The notes: generated by a model from the letters alone, not told the origin. Positions 8,044-15,130 are shown, numbered from the stretch's first letter. The stretch: 25,106 bases of DNA from 2-02-FULL-45-10 sp046590235 (GCA_046590235.1 JBKJTY010000020.1:1-25106), one strand, 5' to 3'. A program made the numbers and translations.

Positions 8044-8124
8044 TTACTTTGCGGTCAATATAAAAACCAAAATAAAAAATATTACAAACCCGATAAGATA
8101 AAATGGTAAGAATTGTTTGAGCAT
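8044..8124 (-). CDS. 26-residue single-span membrane microprotein
   Basis: Starts MLKQFLPFYLIG and continues as one hydrophobic helix to a short TAK end. Its ATG (8124-8122) follows the exonuclease stop after one base (TAG-T-ATG). Its own stop is followed after one base by the desulfurase ATG (TAA-A-ATG). Exact tiling between two genes, with no other use of the 83 bases, is the main support. The Lys-in, hydrophobic-core pattern fits an inner-membrane microprotein. I know no family for it. An alternative is a translated linker that only couples its neighbours. Confidence 0.6.
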   Translation of the reverse strand: MLKQFLPFYLIGFVIFFILVFILTAK

Positions 8125-8125
8125 A

Positions 8126-8710
8126 CTAGAAAGGCAAAGTTAGGTTAATATTCTTCTTAAACTCCACCGCTTTCTCTACTTCAAAGTTTACACGGAACGG
8201 CAAAACCTCGCCTGTGAGAGTATTATAAAACAACTGTTTGTTTTGCTTGCCGAAATCGTAAATCTCTTTAGTAACACGAACATCTTGCTCACAGTACTCT
8301 TTAATTTCTTTGATCTTACCTTCTTTCCACCAGCGGATAGCCTGAAGACCCTCAGCACTCTTCTGAACATTATCTAATGTTGCTTTAGCAATCGAATCAA
8401 GTTTGAGGCGGATACCAAGACTGTCTTTTACAACTTTAATAATATCTAAATACGGAAATTGCAACAAATCACCAGGATAATAGTTGTTCATGATCGGCAA
8501 ATCGAAATGTTCAATATTATACCCGATCAAACGGTCTGCTTTTTCTAAAATTGGCCAAAGTTTACCCAGCTCATGCTCTTCATAGCTGGTATATGTATCG
8601 TTCGAGTATTGATAAATTGAAATGCACGAAATTTTAAATTTACTAAAATCATTATTAACGTCAGCAAAGGTATTTTGCGTTTCAATATCGAAAACTATTT
8701 CATTCGTCAT
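8126..8710 (-). CDS. Predicted DEDDy 3'-5' exonuclease (RNase H-like)
   Basis: A 194-residue nuclease of the RNase H-like DEDD superfamily (PF13482/YprB-like). The four acidic metal ligands are visible. FDIET gives Asp and Glu near residue 8, and IGYNIEHFDLP gives the second Asp near residue 68. YCEQDVRVTKEIY near residue 139 gives the last Asp with the Tyr of the DEDDy type (Y-x3-D). The protein is a stand-alone domain with no polymerase or helicase part. Its ATG overlaps the glutaredoxin stop (ATGA), and it is followed by the microprotein after one base. A role in DNA or RNA end processing is inferred from family only. Confidence 0.85.
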   Translation of the reverse strand: MTNEIVFDIETQNTFADVNNDFSKFKISCISIYQYSNDTYTSYEEHELGKLWPILEKADRLIGYNIEHFDLPIMNNYYPGDLLQFPYLDIIKVVKDSLGIRLKLDSIAKATLDNVQKSAEGLQAIRWWKEGKIKEIKEYCEQDVRVTKEIYDFGKQNKQLFYNTLTGEVLPFRVNFEVEKAVEFKKNINLTLPF

Positions 8711-8937
8711 AGGTGCAACGCTTCATCGATAGCTGTCTTATCAAAGCCAACAATAATAGTTCCATCGATATCAATGACTGGCACACCCATTTGATCACTT
8801 TTCTCAACCATTTCAGTCGCTTTAGCTTCGTCAGTTGATACGTCAATATCAGTAAAGGCAATTCCTTTTTCTTTAAAGTAATCTTTTGCTTTATGACACC
8901 AAGGACAGGTTGGTGTGGAATAAATAATTACTGACAT
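8707..8937 (-). CDS. Glutaredoxin-like protein (Grx/NrdH type)
   Basis: A 76-residue thioredoxin-fold thiol oxidoreductase. The active site TCPWCHKAK near residue 11 has the two-Cys CPWC form. The cis-Pro loop MGVPVIDIDG near residue 51 and the C-terminal Gly-Phe-Asp (VGFDKTAIDEAL) are as in the family. Length is typical. It starts three bases after the nucleotidyltransferase-like gene, and its TGA overlaps the next start. With the peroxiredoxin at 14584 it suggests a small thiol redox system, though no reductase gene is in the window. Confidence 0.92.
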   Translation of the reverse strand: MSVIIYSTPTCPWCHKAKDYFKEKGIAFTDIDVSTDEAKATEMVEKSDQMGVPVIDIDGTIIVGFDKTAIDEALHL

Positions 8938-8940
8938 AGG

Positions 8941-9753
8941 TTATAGCATGATGACTGGAAAAACATAGCGCTTAGCCCAGGCTCGCTGGCTATCCCATGT
9001 CTCCGGTTGAATAATTGCCCTCCGTAATCGATTGATGACCATTGTATCAGGATTTCTGAAACAAAACAACCATTCTCCTTTAGCAATAAACTTAATGTTA
9101 TAGAGCAAATATTGTTTCCAGTTATAACCGCTGAATTCACCACAAACTTCTATTAAACTGACTAATTCCTGTGCTAAGGCACTCATATAGGGCTGCGATG
9201 TTCCAAGCTTGGTATCGTGCACTTTCGCCGTAAGTACTAATGTAATTATTGGAAACTTTTTTTGGTTACACATTTTTTCTACTATTTCTTTATTAGTTAA
9301 TGGAAGTGTATTCGTATTATTAGTTAACACGTACGCAATTGCCGCTTGTTGTCCGGCTTTTTTTAGATACTCCTCTATTCCCCGCTCACGTGCAAGTAAA
9401 AAATAATATAATGCTAATTTTAGCGCGTTATTAACACAGGTTTTTCTATCAAAACGCGATTGTTTGTGCTCTCCCTGTACTGTTATACCCGAACAAAAGT
9501 ATATACCCAGCTGGTACGCCAACTTTGGTACCACCATAAGACGAATTTTTTTATCAGGATACTTTAAACGGAGATAATATAAGCGATACTTGATATCCCC
9601 TACCTCTAACGAGGGTGCGACTATATACAAATCGAGGTCACTTGTTGAAGTGGCCTCGAATCTTTGATAGCTACCCCCGAGTAATACTGTTGAAGTTGGG
9701 AGCAGCTGTTGGAGTTCTTGCTGTACTTTACTGACGAACTCCCGAGAGTACAT
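8941..9753 (-). CDS. Nucleotidyltransferase-fold protein
   Basis: A 270-residue protein whose N-terminus has the Pol-beta-like nucleotidyltransferase signature, LLGGSYQRF followed by TSTSDLDLYIV (G-S...D-x-D). In active members a third acid lies on the next strand. Here the matching strand reads IRLMVV without an Asp, so the protein may be degenerate or use another residue. The rest, about 190 residues, is helical and not recognised. The start follows the proS stop by one base (TAA-T-ATG). tRNA nucleotidyltransferase or antibiotic adenylyltransferase roles cannot be told apart; the CCA-adding motifs are not evident. Confidence 0.78.
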   Translation of the reverse strand: MYSREFVSKVQQELQQLLPTSTVLLGGSYQRFEATSTSDLDLYIVAPSLEVGDIKYRLYYLRLKYPDKKIRLMVVPKLAYQLGIYFCSGITVQGEHKQSRFDRKTCVNNALKLALYYFLLARERGIEEYLKKAGQQAAIAYVLTNNTNTLPLTNKEIVEKMCNQKKFPIITLVLTAKVHDTKLGTSQPYMSALAQELVSLIEVCGEFSGYNWKQYLLYNIKFIAKGEWLFCFRNPDTMVINRLRRAIIQPETWDSQRAWAKRYVFPVIML

Positions 9754-9754
9754 A

Positions 9755-10993
9755 TTAGATGAGATGACTTATAATTTCTGATGCGCTTACCATTTTCGCT
9801 TCTGCTTCGTTGCGTTTCTTTACCTCATAGCTATTTGCAGCCAAAGTCTTTTTAGAAACGATAATGCGATATGGGATACCAATCAAATCTGCATCGCTTA
9901 ATTTTTCACCATTTGATGCTTTTTCACGGTCGTCGTAAAGTACTTCAACACGTTTTTCGAGTAATTCCTGGTAGAGCTTACTTGCAGCCTGGCGAACTTC
10001 ATCGTCAGCACCTAGCGCAACGATATGCACTTTAAATGGAGCAATGGATTCTGGCCAAATAATACCTTTATCGTCATGGAAAATTTCTACAAGCGTACCC
10101 ATGATACGTGAAGGTCCTAAACCGTAGCAACCCATAATCACTGGATTGTCTTTACCTTCAGCATCTTTATACATGAATTTAAATGCATCACTAAAGCGAG
10201 TCATGAGCTTGAAGATATTACCAACTTCGATCGCCTTTTTCTCTACCAAATCTACGTTAAGACACGTTGGACAACTACTTTGTTCGCTGATAATTTCTTT
10301 GTTAACTGCAGTGCGGCATTTTTCACACACATAAATAGTGTCTTCACCGATTGGGCAAAGAGCTTGGAATTCATGGGAGTACTTACTAAATGCACCACCT
10401 GAAGCAAATGTGATGTGTGTAATTTCTCCTAAACCAACGCGGTTGTATACTTTGAAATACGTTTCCTTCATTTTTTCATAGTACGCATCAAGATCTGCTT
10501 CGTTGGTATGAAAGGAGTACAAATCCTTCATGCTAAATTCACGACCACGGAGTAAGCCTGATTTTGCACGACCTTCATTACGGAATTTATTTTGTAATTG
10601 GTAAACTGAAACTGGTAAATCTCTGTAAGAAAAAGCATACGTCTTTACGAGCGGCGTAACAATTTCTTCGTGAGTTGGATTTAAAACAGCTTTCGAACCA
10701 CCTTCAACTTCTAAGTGGAACAAAATGTCCATTGCTTCACGTCCGGTTGTTTTGTAGTTTTCTTCCTGTGTTAAAGCAGGCATTAAAATTTCTTGCCCAC
10801 CCGCAGCATTCATTTCTTCACGGACAATGTTTTGGATTTTAGAGAGGACACGCAAACCAAGCGGTAAGTAGTTGTAGACACCCGCCATTTGTTTGTTAAT
10901 AAAACCACCTTGCGTTAGGAGCTTGGCGTTTACGCTTTCCGCATCGGCAGGTGCGGATTTACTAGTTTTACCGAAGAGCTGGGAATATCGCAT
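9755..10993 (-). CDS. proS: Prolyl-tRNA synthetase, short form without INS editing domain
   Basis: Class II synthetase charging tRNA-Pro. The 412-residue protein has the N-terminal GGFINKQMAGVYNYLPLG, motif 2 QNKFRNEGRAKSGLLRGRE and motif 3 around MGCYGLGPSRIMG, then the anticodon domain (HIVALGA... VLYDDRE). The usual bacterial enzyme is about 570 residues and carries a roughly 180-residue INS editing domain between motifs 2 and 3. Here that place holds only a short segment with C-x2-C...C-x2-C (VCEKCRT and SCPTCLN), which looks like a small zinc ribbon. Lack of INS implies no cis-editing of Ala-tRNA-Pro. It lies 20 bp after the PAP2 gene and is coupled to the next gene. Confidence 0.95.
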   Translation of the reverse strand: MRYSQLFGKTSKSAPADAESVNAKLLTQGGFINKQMAGVYNYLPLGLRVLSKIQNIVREEMNAAGGQEILMPALTQEENYKTTGREAMDILFHLEVEGGSKAVLNPTHEEIVTPLVKTYAFSYRDLPVSVYQLQNKFRNEGRAKSGLLRGREFSMKDLYSFHTNEADLDAYYEKMKETYFKVYNRVGLGEITHITFASGGAFSKYSHEFQALCPIGEDTIYVCEKCRTAVNKEIISEQSSCPTCLNVDLVEKKAIEVGNIFKLMTRFSDAFKFMYKDAEGKDNPVIMGCYGLGPSRIMGTLVEIFHDDKGIIWPESIAPFKVHIVALGADDEVRQAASKLYQELLEKRVEVLYDDREKASNGEKLSDADLIGIPYRIIVSKKTLAANSYEVKKRNEAEAKMVSASEIISHLI

Positions 10994-11013
10994 AAATAGG
11001 ATTAATGGGCTGA

Positions 11014-11502
11014 TTATACGTGATCAGTCGGAGTTTGTAAATGCTTCTTTGCTAATTTCTTTTGAATCAAAACCGTTAACCAAATGACTGCGCTTGCGAT
11101 TACAATACTGCCGAATATATCAAGAGGATGGTGGACTTTTGCAGCAACACGCGATGCACCAATAAGTATTGTAAGGAGATAAAGCACTCCACCAAGCTTC
11201 TTATCATATGAAGCAATCAACGCAGCACAGGCAGCGGCGAGAAGGGTATGGTCGGAAGGAAAACCATTGTCAGAGGCATGCTGTATCAACGGTGCAATAT
11301 TTTCTACCACAAAGGGACGCGGGTTGTAGTACAACATACTGATTAGTCGAGCACTAAGCAGTGAGAGTGGCATAGTAATCAATCCTCTTACCGCCATTAT
11401 TTTTTTATCCTCCTTATTTCGCTGCAGCCAAAAAATACCGGTAATAATAACAACTACCGCGATCAAATATTTTGCACCGAAGATAATCAACCAATCCGGC
11501 AT
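11014..11502 (-). CDS. PAP2-family membrane phosphatase (BcrC-like)
   Basis: A 162-residue membrane phosphatase of the PAP2 superfamily; the likely substrate is undecaprenyl diphosphate or another lipid phosphate. The three motifs are YYNPRPF (with an upstream ARLIS), GFPSDHT (catalytic His) and SRVAAKVHHPLDIFGS (nucleophile His and Asp). About five membrane segments are present. The frame opens upstream to 11565 inside the preceding lipoprotein gene. The ATG at 11502 is preferred because it follows that gene's stop after a single base (TAA-T-ATG), and the extension would be antiphase lipoprotein sequence. It is co-transcribed with proS downstream. Involvement in recycling the cell-wall lipid carrier is a family inference. 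Confidence 0.88.
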   Translation of the reverse strand: MPDWLIIFGAKYLIAVVVIITGIFWLQRNKEDKKIMAVRGLITMPLSLLSARLISMLYYNPRPFVVENIAPLIQHASDNGFPSDHTLLAAACAALIASYDKKLGGVLYLLTILIGASRVAAKVHHPLDIFGSIVIASAVIWLTVLIQKKLAKKHLQTPTDHV

Positions 11503-11503
11503 A

Positions 11504-11965
11504 TTAAGGCTGGATCCGTAACGTAGCACTACCACCACCATCGCAAGTAATGAAACTTTCACCAACTTTATTTGGTGTTACGAAGGCATATTTGTAAGCA
11601 GCGAGGCGGTACGTTACGCCTTGCACTACAATAGTACGAGTTTTATTATCACGATTATCAATCATAAAGGTACGACCTTTCTTAAAGGTGAAAGTACCCG
11701 GTGTCGCATGACAATCAACAAATTGCATTAAACCGTTTTCACGATACTTTTCTAACGCTTCTTCATACGTCATAGCTTTAACTGCTGGTTTTGCAACTGG
11801 TTTAACTGGCGCTTTAGGAGTGCTTGTTGCGACTTCAGGTGTCGTTGTGACCTTCGAAGTATCGCTATCGGGTATTACGTTTTGCTTATTTTCTGCTTTA
11901 CTACATCCAAAACCTGCCAACATAATTGCGGCGGTAAGGACTACGAGGAGTCTTGAGCTTTTCAT
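11504..11965 (-). CDS. Lipoprotein with two-Cys NRD/CDGGG domain (paralogue 1)
   Basis: A 153-residue exported protein. It has an N-terminal signal segment ending LAGFGC (lipobox-like, although Gly sits where Leu is usual), a Thr/Pro/Lys linker (residues 26-68), then a compact domain of about 84 residues. That domain has YRENG, DCHATPGTFTF, FMIDNRDNKT, YKYAFV and SFITCDGGG. The same domain is found in the neighbouring lipoprotein at 12074. Two Cys are conserved between the copies and may form a disulfide. I recognise the type as a common CPR lipoprotein but know no function. The start at the ATG at 11965 is used, not the upstream TTG at 11977. Its own promoter lies at 11994-12022. Confidence 0.8.
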   Translation of the reverse strand: MKSSRLLVVLTAAIMLAGFGCSKAENKQNVIPDSDTSKVTTTPEVATSTPKAPVKPVAKPAVKAMTYEEALEKYRENGLMQFVDCHATPGTFTFKKGRTFMIDNRDNKTRTIVVQGVTYRLAAYKYAFVTPNKVGESFITCDGGGSATLRIQP

Positions 11966-11993
11966 AAAAGGTAACAATTTATATAATAGTGGC

Positions 11994-12022
11994 AGTATAT
12001 CCCATCTTTTCCGCGTTGTACA
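11994..12022 (-). promoter_or_regulatory. Promoter of the lipoprotein-PAP2-proS operon
   Basis: Minus strand TGTACA (12017-12022), a 17-bp spacer and TATACT (11994-11999). It lies between the terminator of the first lipoprotein gene and the ATG at 11965, giving a leader of about 22 nt. Confidence 0.55.
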
Positions 12023-12032
12023 GCAATAACAA

Positions 12033-12061
12033 AGAACCTCCAGCCTAGTGCTGGAGGTTCT
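12033..12061 (-). terminator. Intrinsic terminator after lipoprotein paralogue 2
   Basis: A 12-bp perfect stem (AGAACCTCCAGC / GCTGGAGGTTCT) with a 5-nt loop, followed on the minus strand by a moderate T-rich stretch (TTTGTT). It lies 13 bp after the stop of the gene at 12074. Confidence 0.75.
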
Positions 12062-12073
12062 CGTATCTATGTT

Positions 12074-12634
12074 TTAGTTTTGCACTTTCACCTGCGCGGC
12101 ACCGCCACCGTCACATGTTATGAAGAAATTACCAGCTTTGTTGATACTTGCGATTACATAGCTGTAGGCTGGTACAGAATACCGCGCACCATTGAACCCG
12201 AGAACATGTCTTTCACCATCACGATTATCTAACATAAACTTTACATTCTTTTTAATGGTGAACGTACCAGGCAAACCACTGCAGTTTGCAAACTGATATC
12301 TATAGCCGTTTGCATCATATATTTTCAAGGCTGCAAGATAGGCTTTAGTCGATGGATCATTTGCACTACCCGCTACTGGTGTATTTCCATTTGCTGGCCG
12401 AGTTGTTCCAGAAGGTAAGATACTGCCTGTGATTCCATCTGTTGCAATACTTGTCGTTGCAAGAAAATCGCTTCCATCATTTGTTGAAGTTGTATTATTT
12501 GTTGTTGTTGCGAACGCAGTTGTTGTAGTATTTGGTGTCGATGTGTTTGTAGGCACTGTAGTATCCCCCATACAACCTGCACCAGCTAATACCAAGGTAA
12601 CGAGAGAACTACCTAACAATAGCTTCTTATACAT
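12074..12634 (-). CDS. Lipoprotein with two-Cys NRD/CDGGG domain (paralogue 2)
   Basis: A 186-residue exported lipoprotein: MYKKLLLG signal, lipobox LAGAGC at residue 21, and a Thr/Asn-rich linker to about residue 95. A C-terminal domain is homologous to that of the protein at 11504. Shared marks are the YDANG/YRENG start, a Cys before LPGTFT, FMLDNRD, an aromatic AYSYV strand and FFITCDGGG near the end. This copy has GERHVLGF after NRD, where the other lacks His. The Cys and His placement is faintly cupredoxin-like, but no full copper ligand set can be claimed. It has its own promoter (extended -10 at 12669) and terminator, so it is a single-gene unit. Confidence 0.82.
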   Translation of the reverse strand: MYKKLLLGSSLVTLVLAGAGCMGDTTVPTNTSTPNTTTTAFATTTNNTTSTNDGSDFLATTSIATDGITGSILPSGTTRPANGNTPVAGSANDPSTKAYLAALKIYDANGYRYQFANCSGLPGTFTIKKNVKFMLDNRDGERHVLGFNGARYSVPAYSYVIASINKAGNFFITCDGGGAAQVKVQN

Positions 12635-12668
12635 ATAAGTAAAGATATGAATAACATGTTGTACTGTT

Positions 12669-12677
12669 ACTATAACA
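12669..12677 (-). promoter_or_regulatory. Extended -10 promoter element of lipoprotein 2
   Basis: Minus strand TGTTATAGT, that is TGn followed by TATAGT (12669-12674). No good -35 box is seen at 16-18 bp. It lies 35 bp upstream of the ATG at 12634. Confidence 0.45.
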
Positions 12678-12706
12678 GACGTCTAGCTATTACTATTCTT
12701 ACAAGG

Positions 12707-13312
12707 CTACTTACCTAGATAATCAATTTCTCGAGCCAATTCGGCCGGCGAATGCACGACATTAATCGGTCCCGCAGCGGAGAGCTCATCGCATGTATGG
12801 TATCCCCAACTCACTCCAACTGTAGCGACACCAGCTGCCAATCCTTCGCGAATATCCCCTACTGTATCAGTAATAAATAGGCAGTCCTGTTCTCCAAGAT
12901 TGTACACCTGTCTGATTTCAAGTATTTTTTCCGTTTTATTAGCTCCCGACTCATAACCATACACTTCAGTAAAACACTTGCTTAAACCTGCTTCGTCTAG
13001 GAAGGCGTGTATCGAACGCGCGTCGGTTGCTGAAACAATGAAGAGCTGCTTTTCTTCTGCTTGCTGTTTAATCAGCTCAAGCATTCCTGGCACCAACGGC
13101 AATGTCGCCGCTTGTTTGAGATAACGTTTGAAAAAATCTTTTACGGCAGCTGCAGATAACGTTGACTTAACAGTTTTAGTACTATTGCCATTGAACCATT
13201 GTTTATAGGTATCAGAAGTTAGACCAGGATCTTCGTGGTGCATAATTTTATACGTCGCGTCATAACTGTCGACGATTACTCCGTCAAAATCAAATAAAAT
13301 AGCTTGGCTCAT
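12707..13312 (-). CDS. HAD-superfamily hydrolase (phosphoglycolate phosphatase-like)
   Basis: A 201-residue haloacid dehalogenase-type phosphatase. Motif I is LFDFDGVIVDS (nucleophile and acid Asp) at the very N-terminus and motif II is IVSATDA. The motif III Lys is in NKTEKI, and motif IV is FITDTVGDIREG. A helical cap (residues 15-80) follows motif I, as in Gph-type enzymes. The frame opens at 13342, but the ATG at 13312 puts motif I at the normal distance from the start and follows the upstream stop by one base (TAA-T-ATG). The substrate is unknown. It is co-transcribed with the secreted protein at 13314. Confidence 0.88.
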   Translation of the reverse strand: MSQAILFDFDGVIVDSYDATYKIMHHEDPGLTSDTYKQWFNGNSTKTVKSTLSAAAVKDFFKRYLKQAATLPLVPGMLELIKQQAEEKQLFIVSATDARSIHAFLDEAGLSKCFTEVYGYESGANKTEKILEIRQVYNLGEQDCLFITDTVGDIREGLAAGVATVGVSWGYHTCDELSAAGPINVVHSPAELAREIDYLGK

Positions 13313-13313
13313 A

Positions 13314-14474
13314 TTATCTTTTTGGTTTAGTAATCGGCTCACCGGTATAAATTACTTCGAAGGCAGAACTTGGCACGGTCTTTAGAGTTCGGATTTGCTG
13401 GTTATCCCAACGCGGATCCTGTTCCCCGCCAAAGGCCCATGATGAACCGTTTTGCGCCACAATCATACCATATTTCTTCATTGCTGTAAGAATAACTCGT
13501 GCTTGTACAGGAAACGAAGAAATATCATAGTCTGCTTTTAGACGGAAACGTAAACCCATTGGCGGAAGTGTGGTGTCATCGATACCCGCATAATGGTTTG
13601 CAGGAGGAATAAAGCCATTCATTGTCTTCGGAACTGTCATTCGAATTGCGTGATTGACTGCACCGGCCGCAACTTCGTCATATTTAATTACCAAAGGATA
13701 AATTGCCATACCAGCACCGTCCGCAGAAGTATGATACAACGGTCGTTGGCCATCGGATTTTGTTAAATCCCATATTGCTCCACCCATCGCCTTCCAGCTG
13801 TTATCTGGATTAATGAAACCATGGAAAATTTCATACAGCTTACAATTTGCTTTATCTAAAACAACAACATGTCTATCATCGTTTGGTTGCACGCGAGCGT
13901 TTGGCGGTATTCGATATGAACCTAAATCACTATCTATGTATGTAAAAGTAACAGGAATGAGTGGTGTCTCATTGCCAACAATATTTATCGGCATACCATA
14001 CTGTCCTTTGTCACCACCAAAGTCCGGGTGAAGAACTGTGCGTGTCCCCATTTCATTTATCCTCTGAATGTACTGGCTTGATTTTGGATGGACGGGATAT
14101 TTAGAAATGTCGGTATTATACGCACTCGATGCTGGGAAGATTTGGCAATTACCGATTTTTGGTACGCCCGTAGTACTCACCGGGGCTGGAGCTGGGGTTG
14201 GGTTTGGCTTAGGTTTTGGAGTTGGAGCTGGTTTTACGACTGGTTTAGGCTTTGAGGGTGTGGTTGTAGGCGTTGTGGTCACTGTGGCAGTGGTGGAGGT
14301 GGAAACAGACACTACAGTGGAGCTGGTGTTTATATTTGAAGCAATAGTAGATGTGGTGGCCAGTCCTTCCGCAAGCTGATGTATATATGTGGTACAGCCG
14401 GAACCTACTGCGAATAATCCGCCAAATACTACAGCAATTGAGCCTTTAAGCCATTTTTTGTTACGTTCTGACAT
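13314..14474 (-). CDS. Secreted lipoprotein with Pro/Thr linker, conserved extracellular domain
   Basis: A 386-residue protein. The N-terminus is a basic signal segment ending AVGSGC at residue 27, a lipobox-like site. Residues 35-105 are a Thr/Ser then Pro/Lys-rich spacer. The C-terminal 280 residues form a conserved domain: FPASSAYNTDIS, LHPDFGG, YGMPINIVG, a YIDSDLGSYRIPP strand, GAIWDLT, HTSADGAGMAIYPLVIKYDE, NHAIRMTV, LPPMGLRFRLKA, and KKYGMIVAQNGS near the end. I recognise this as a widespread uncharacterised extracellular family but cannot name it, and no catalytic set is obvious. One of only two genes here with a strong SD (AAGGAG, eight bases before the ATG), and that SD lies in a large inverted repeat. 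Confidence 0.82.
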   Translation of the reverse strand: MSERNKKWLKGSIAVVFGGLFAVGSGCTTYIHQLAEGLATTSTIASNINTSSTVVSVSTSTTATVTTTPTTTPSKPKPVVKPAPTPKPKPNPTPAPAPVSTTGVPKIGNCQIFPASSAYNTDISKYPVHPKSSQYIQRINEMGTRTVLHPDFGGDKGQYGMPINIVGNETPLIPVTFTYIDSDLGSYRIPPNARVQPNDDRHVVVLDKANCKLYEIFHGFINPDNSWKAMGGAIWDLTKSDGQRPLYHTSADGAGMAIYPLVIKYDEVAAGAVNHAIRMTVPKTMNGFIPPANHYAGIDDTTLPPMGLRFRLKADYDISSFPVQARVILTAMKKYGMIVAQNGSSWAFGGEQDPRWDNQQIRTLKTVPSSAFEVIYTGEPITKPKR

Positions 14475-14478
14475 ACAA

Positions 14479-14534
14479 AAAACTCCTTACGTATTAAGCG
14501 GGTGTGTGACCCTCTAGTAACAGTAAGGAGTTTT
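14479..14534. repeat. Inverted repeat with 12-bp arms over an SD
   Basis: Arms AAAACTCCTTAC (14479-14490) and GTAAGGAGTTTT (14523-14534) are perfect complements 32 bp apart. A smaller GGGT/ACCC dyad lies between them. On the minus strand the arm nearest the gene holds the SD of the lipoprotein at 14474. The other arm overlaps the likely -10 region of its promoter. Confidence 0.85.
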
Positions 14535-14549
14535 GGAACGTCCTGTCAA
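14520..14549 (-). promoter_or_regulatory. Probable promoter of the secreted lipoprotein-HAD operon
   Basis: Minus strand TTGACA (14544-14549), a perfect -35 box, with TACTGT (14520-14525) after 18 bp as a weak -10. The transcript would start near 14513 and have a leader of about 40 nt. The -10 is the weak point. Confidence 0.45.
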
Positions 14550-14550
14550 G

Positions 14551-14570
14551 CCTGCCTGCCGGTAGGCAGG
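14551..14570. repeat. Short palindromic repeat (CCTGCCT/AGGCAGG)
   Basis: An imperfect 20-bp palindrome, CCTGCCTGCC paired with GGTAGGCAGG (one G-T position). Similar elements are common between genes in CPR genomes, from memory. It lies between bcp and the promoter of the next operon and lacks a T-run, so it is not a good terminator. Only one copy is in the window. Confidence 0.55.
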
Positions 14571-14583
14571 GCTACAGCTTTTC

Positions 14584-15051
14584 TTAGCTCATTGCTTTAA
14601 TATCATTCAGAACTTCTGCAGCGTGCTCTTCCGGCTTTACACCTTCGTATATTTTTGCGATTTTACCCTGAGGATTGATCAAAAATGATGTACGCATTGT
14701 ACCTAAGTACTCTCGCCCCATAAACTTTTTCTTTCCCCAAACACCATACGCTTCTACAATCTTTTTATCTTCGTCGGCAAGCAGTGTAAATGGTAAATCG
14801 TATTTTGTTACAAATTTTCCATGGCTTTTTACCGAGTCAGTGCTTACTCCTAAAACTACGGCAGATAATTTTTTAAAGGCTGGAAACGTATCGCGGATCG
14901 CACAAGCTTCCTTGGTACATCCCGGTGTATCATCCTTTGGATAAAAATAAAGTAATACCCACTTACCTTGGTAATCTTTTAGTGAATGTTCTTTTCCTGT
15001 CTGGTCGAGTGCGGTAAAGGCAGGTGCTGATGAATGTATTGTAAGTGTCAT
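14584..15051 (-). CDS. bcp: Peroxiredoxin, Bcp/PrxQ type
   Basis: A 155-residue thiol peroxidase that reduces hydrogen peroxide and organic peroxides. The active site YPKDDTPGCTKEACAIRD has the peroxidatic Cys in PGCT and the resolving Cys five residues later, which defines the atypical two-Cys PrxQ form. GVSTDSVKSHGKF and the catalytic Arg segment GTMRTSFLI also fit. Cytosolic, normal length. Reducing partners could be the glutaredoxin at 8707 or a thioredoxin elsewhere. It is monocistronic as far as can be seen. A hairpin terminator at 15100-15130 separates it from upstream minus-strand transcription. Confidence 0.95.
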   Translation of the reverse strand: MTLTIHSSAPAFTALDQTGKEHSLKDYQGKWVLLYFYPKDDTPGCTKEACAIRDTFPAFKKLSAVVLGVSTDSVKSHGKFVTKYDLPFTLLADEDKKIVEAYGVWGKKKFMGREYLGTMRTSFLINPQGKIAKIYEGVKPEEHAAEVLNDIKAMS

Positions 15052-15099
15052 ACATGATTTTATAAGTAACCACTAAATAATACCTGAATAGTCCAAAAA

Positions 15100-15130
15100 A
15101 ATAAACCTACTTGTACAGAGTAGGTTTATT
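15100..15130 (-). terminator. Intrinsic terminator upstream of bcp
   Basis: An 11-bp perfect stem (AATAAACCTAC / GTAGGTTTATT) with a 9-nt loop and a run of seven T on the minus strand. It ends transcription coming from glsB or from the non-coding stretch at 15131-15345. Confidence 0.8.

Noticed and set aside
8707..8709. Possible reassigned TGA codon (as in some CPR lineages)
   Set aside because: TGA ends the glutaredoxin at its normal length and overlaps the next start as ATGA, so a stop reading fits best.
14551..14570. CCTGCCT palindrome as terminator of bcp
   Set aside because: No T-run follows on the minus strand; it is better described as a short intergenic repeat.
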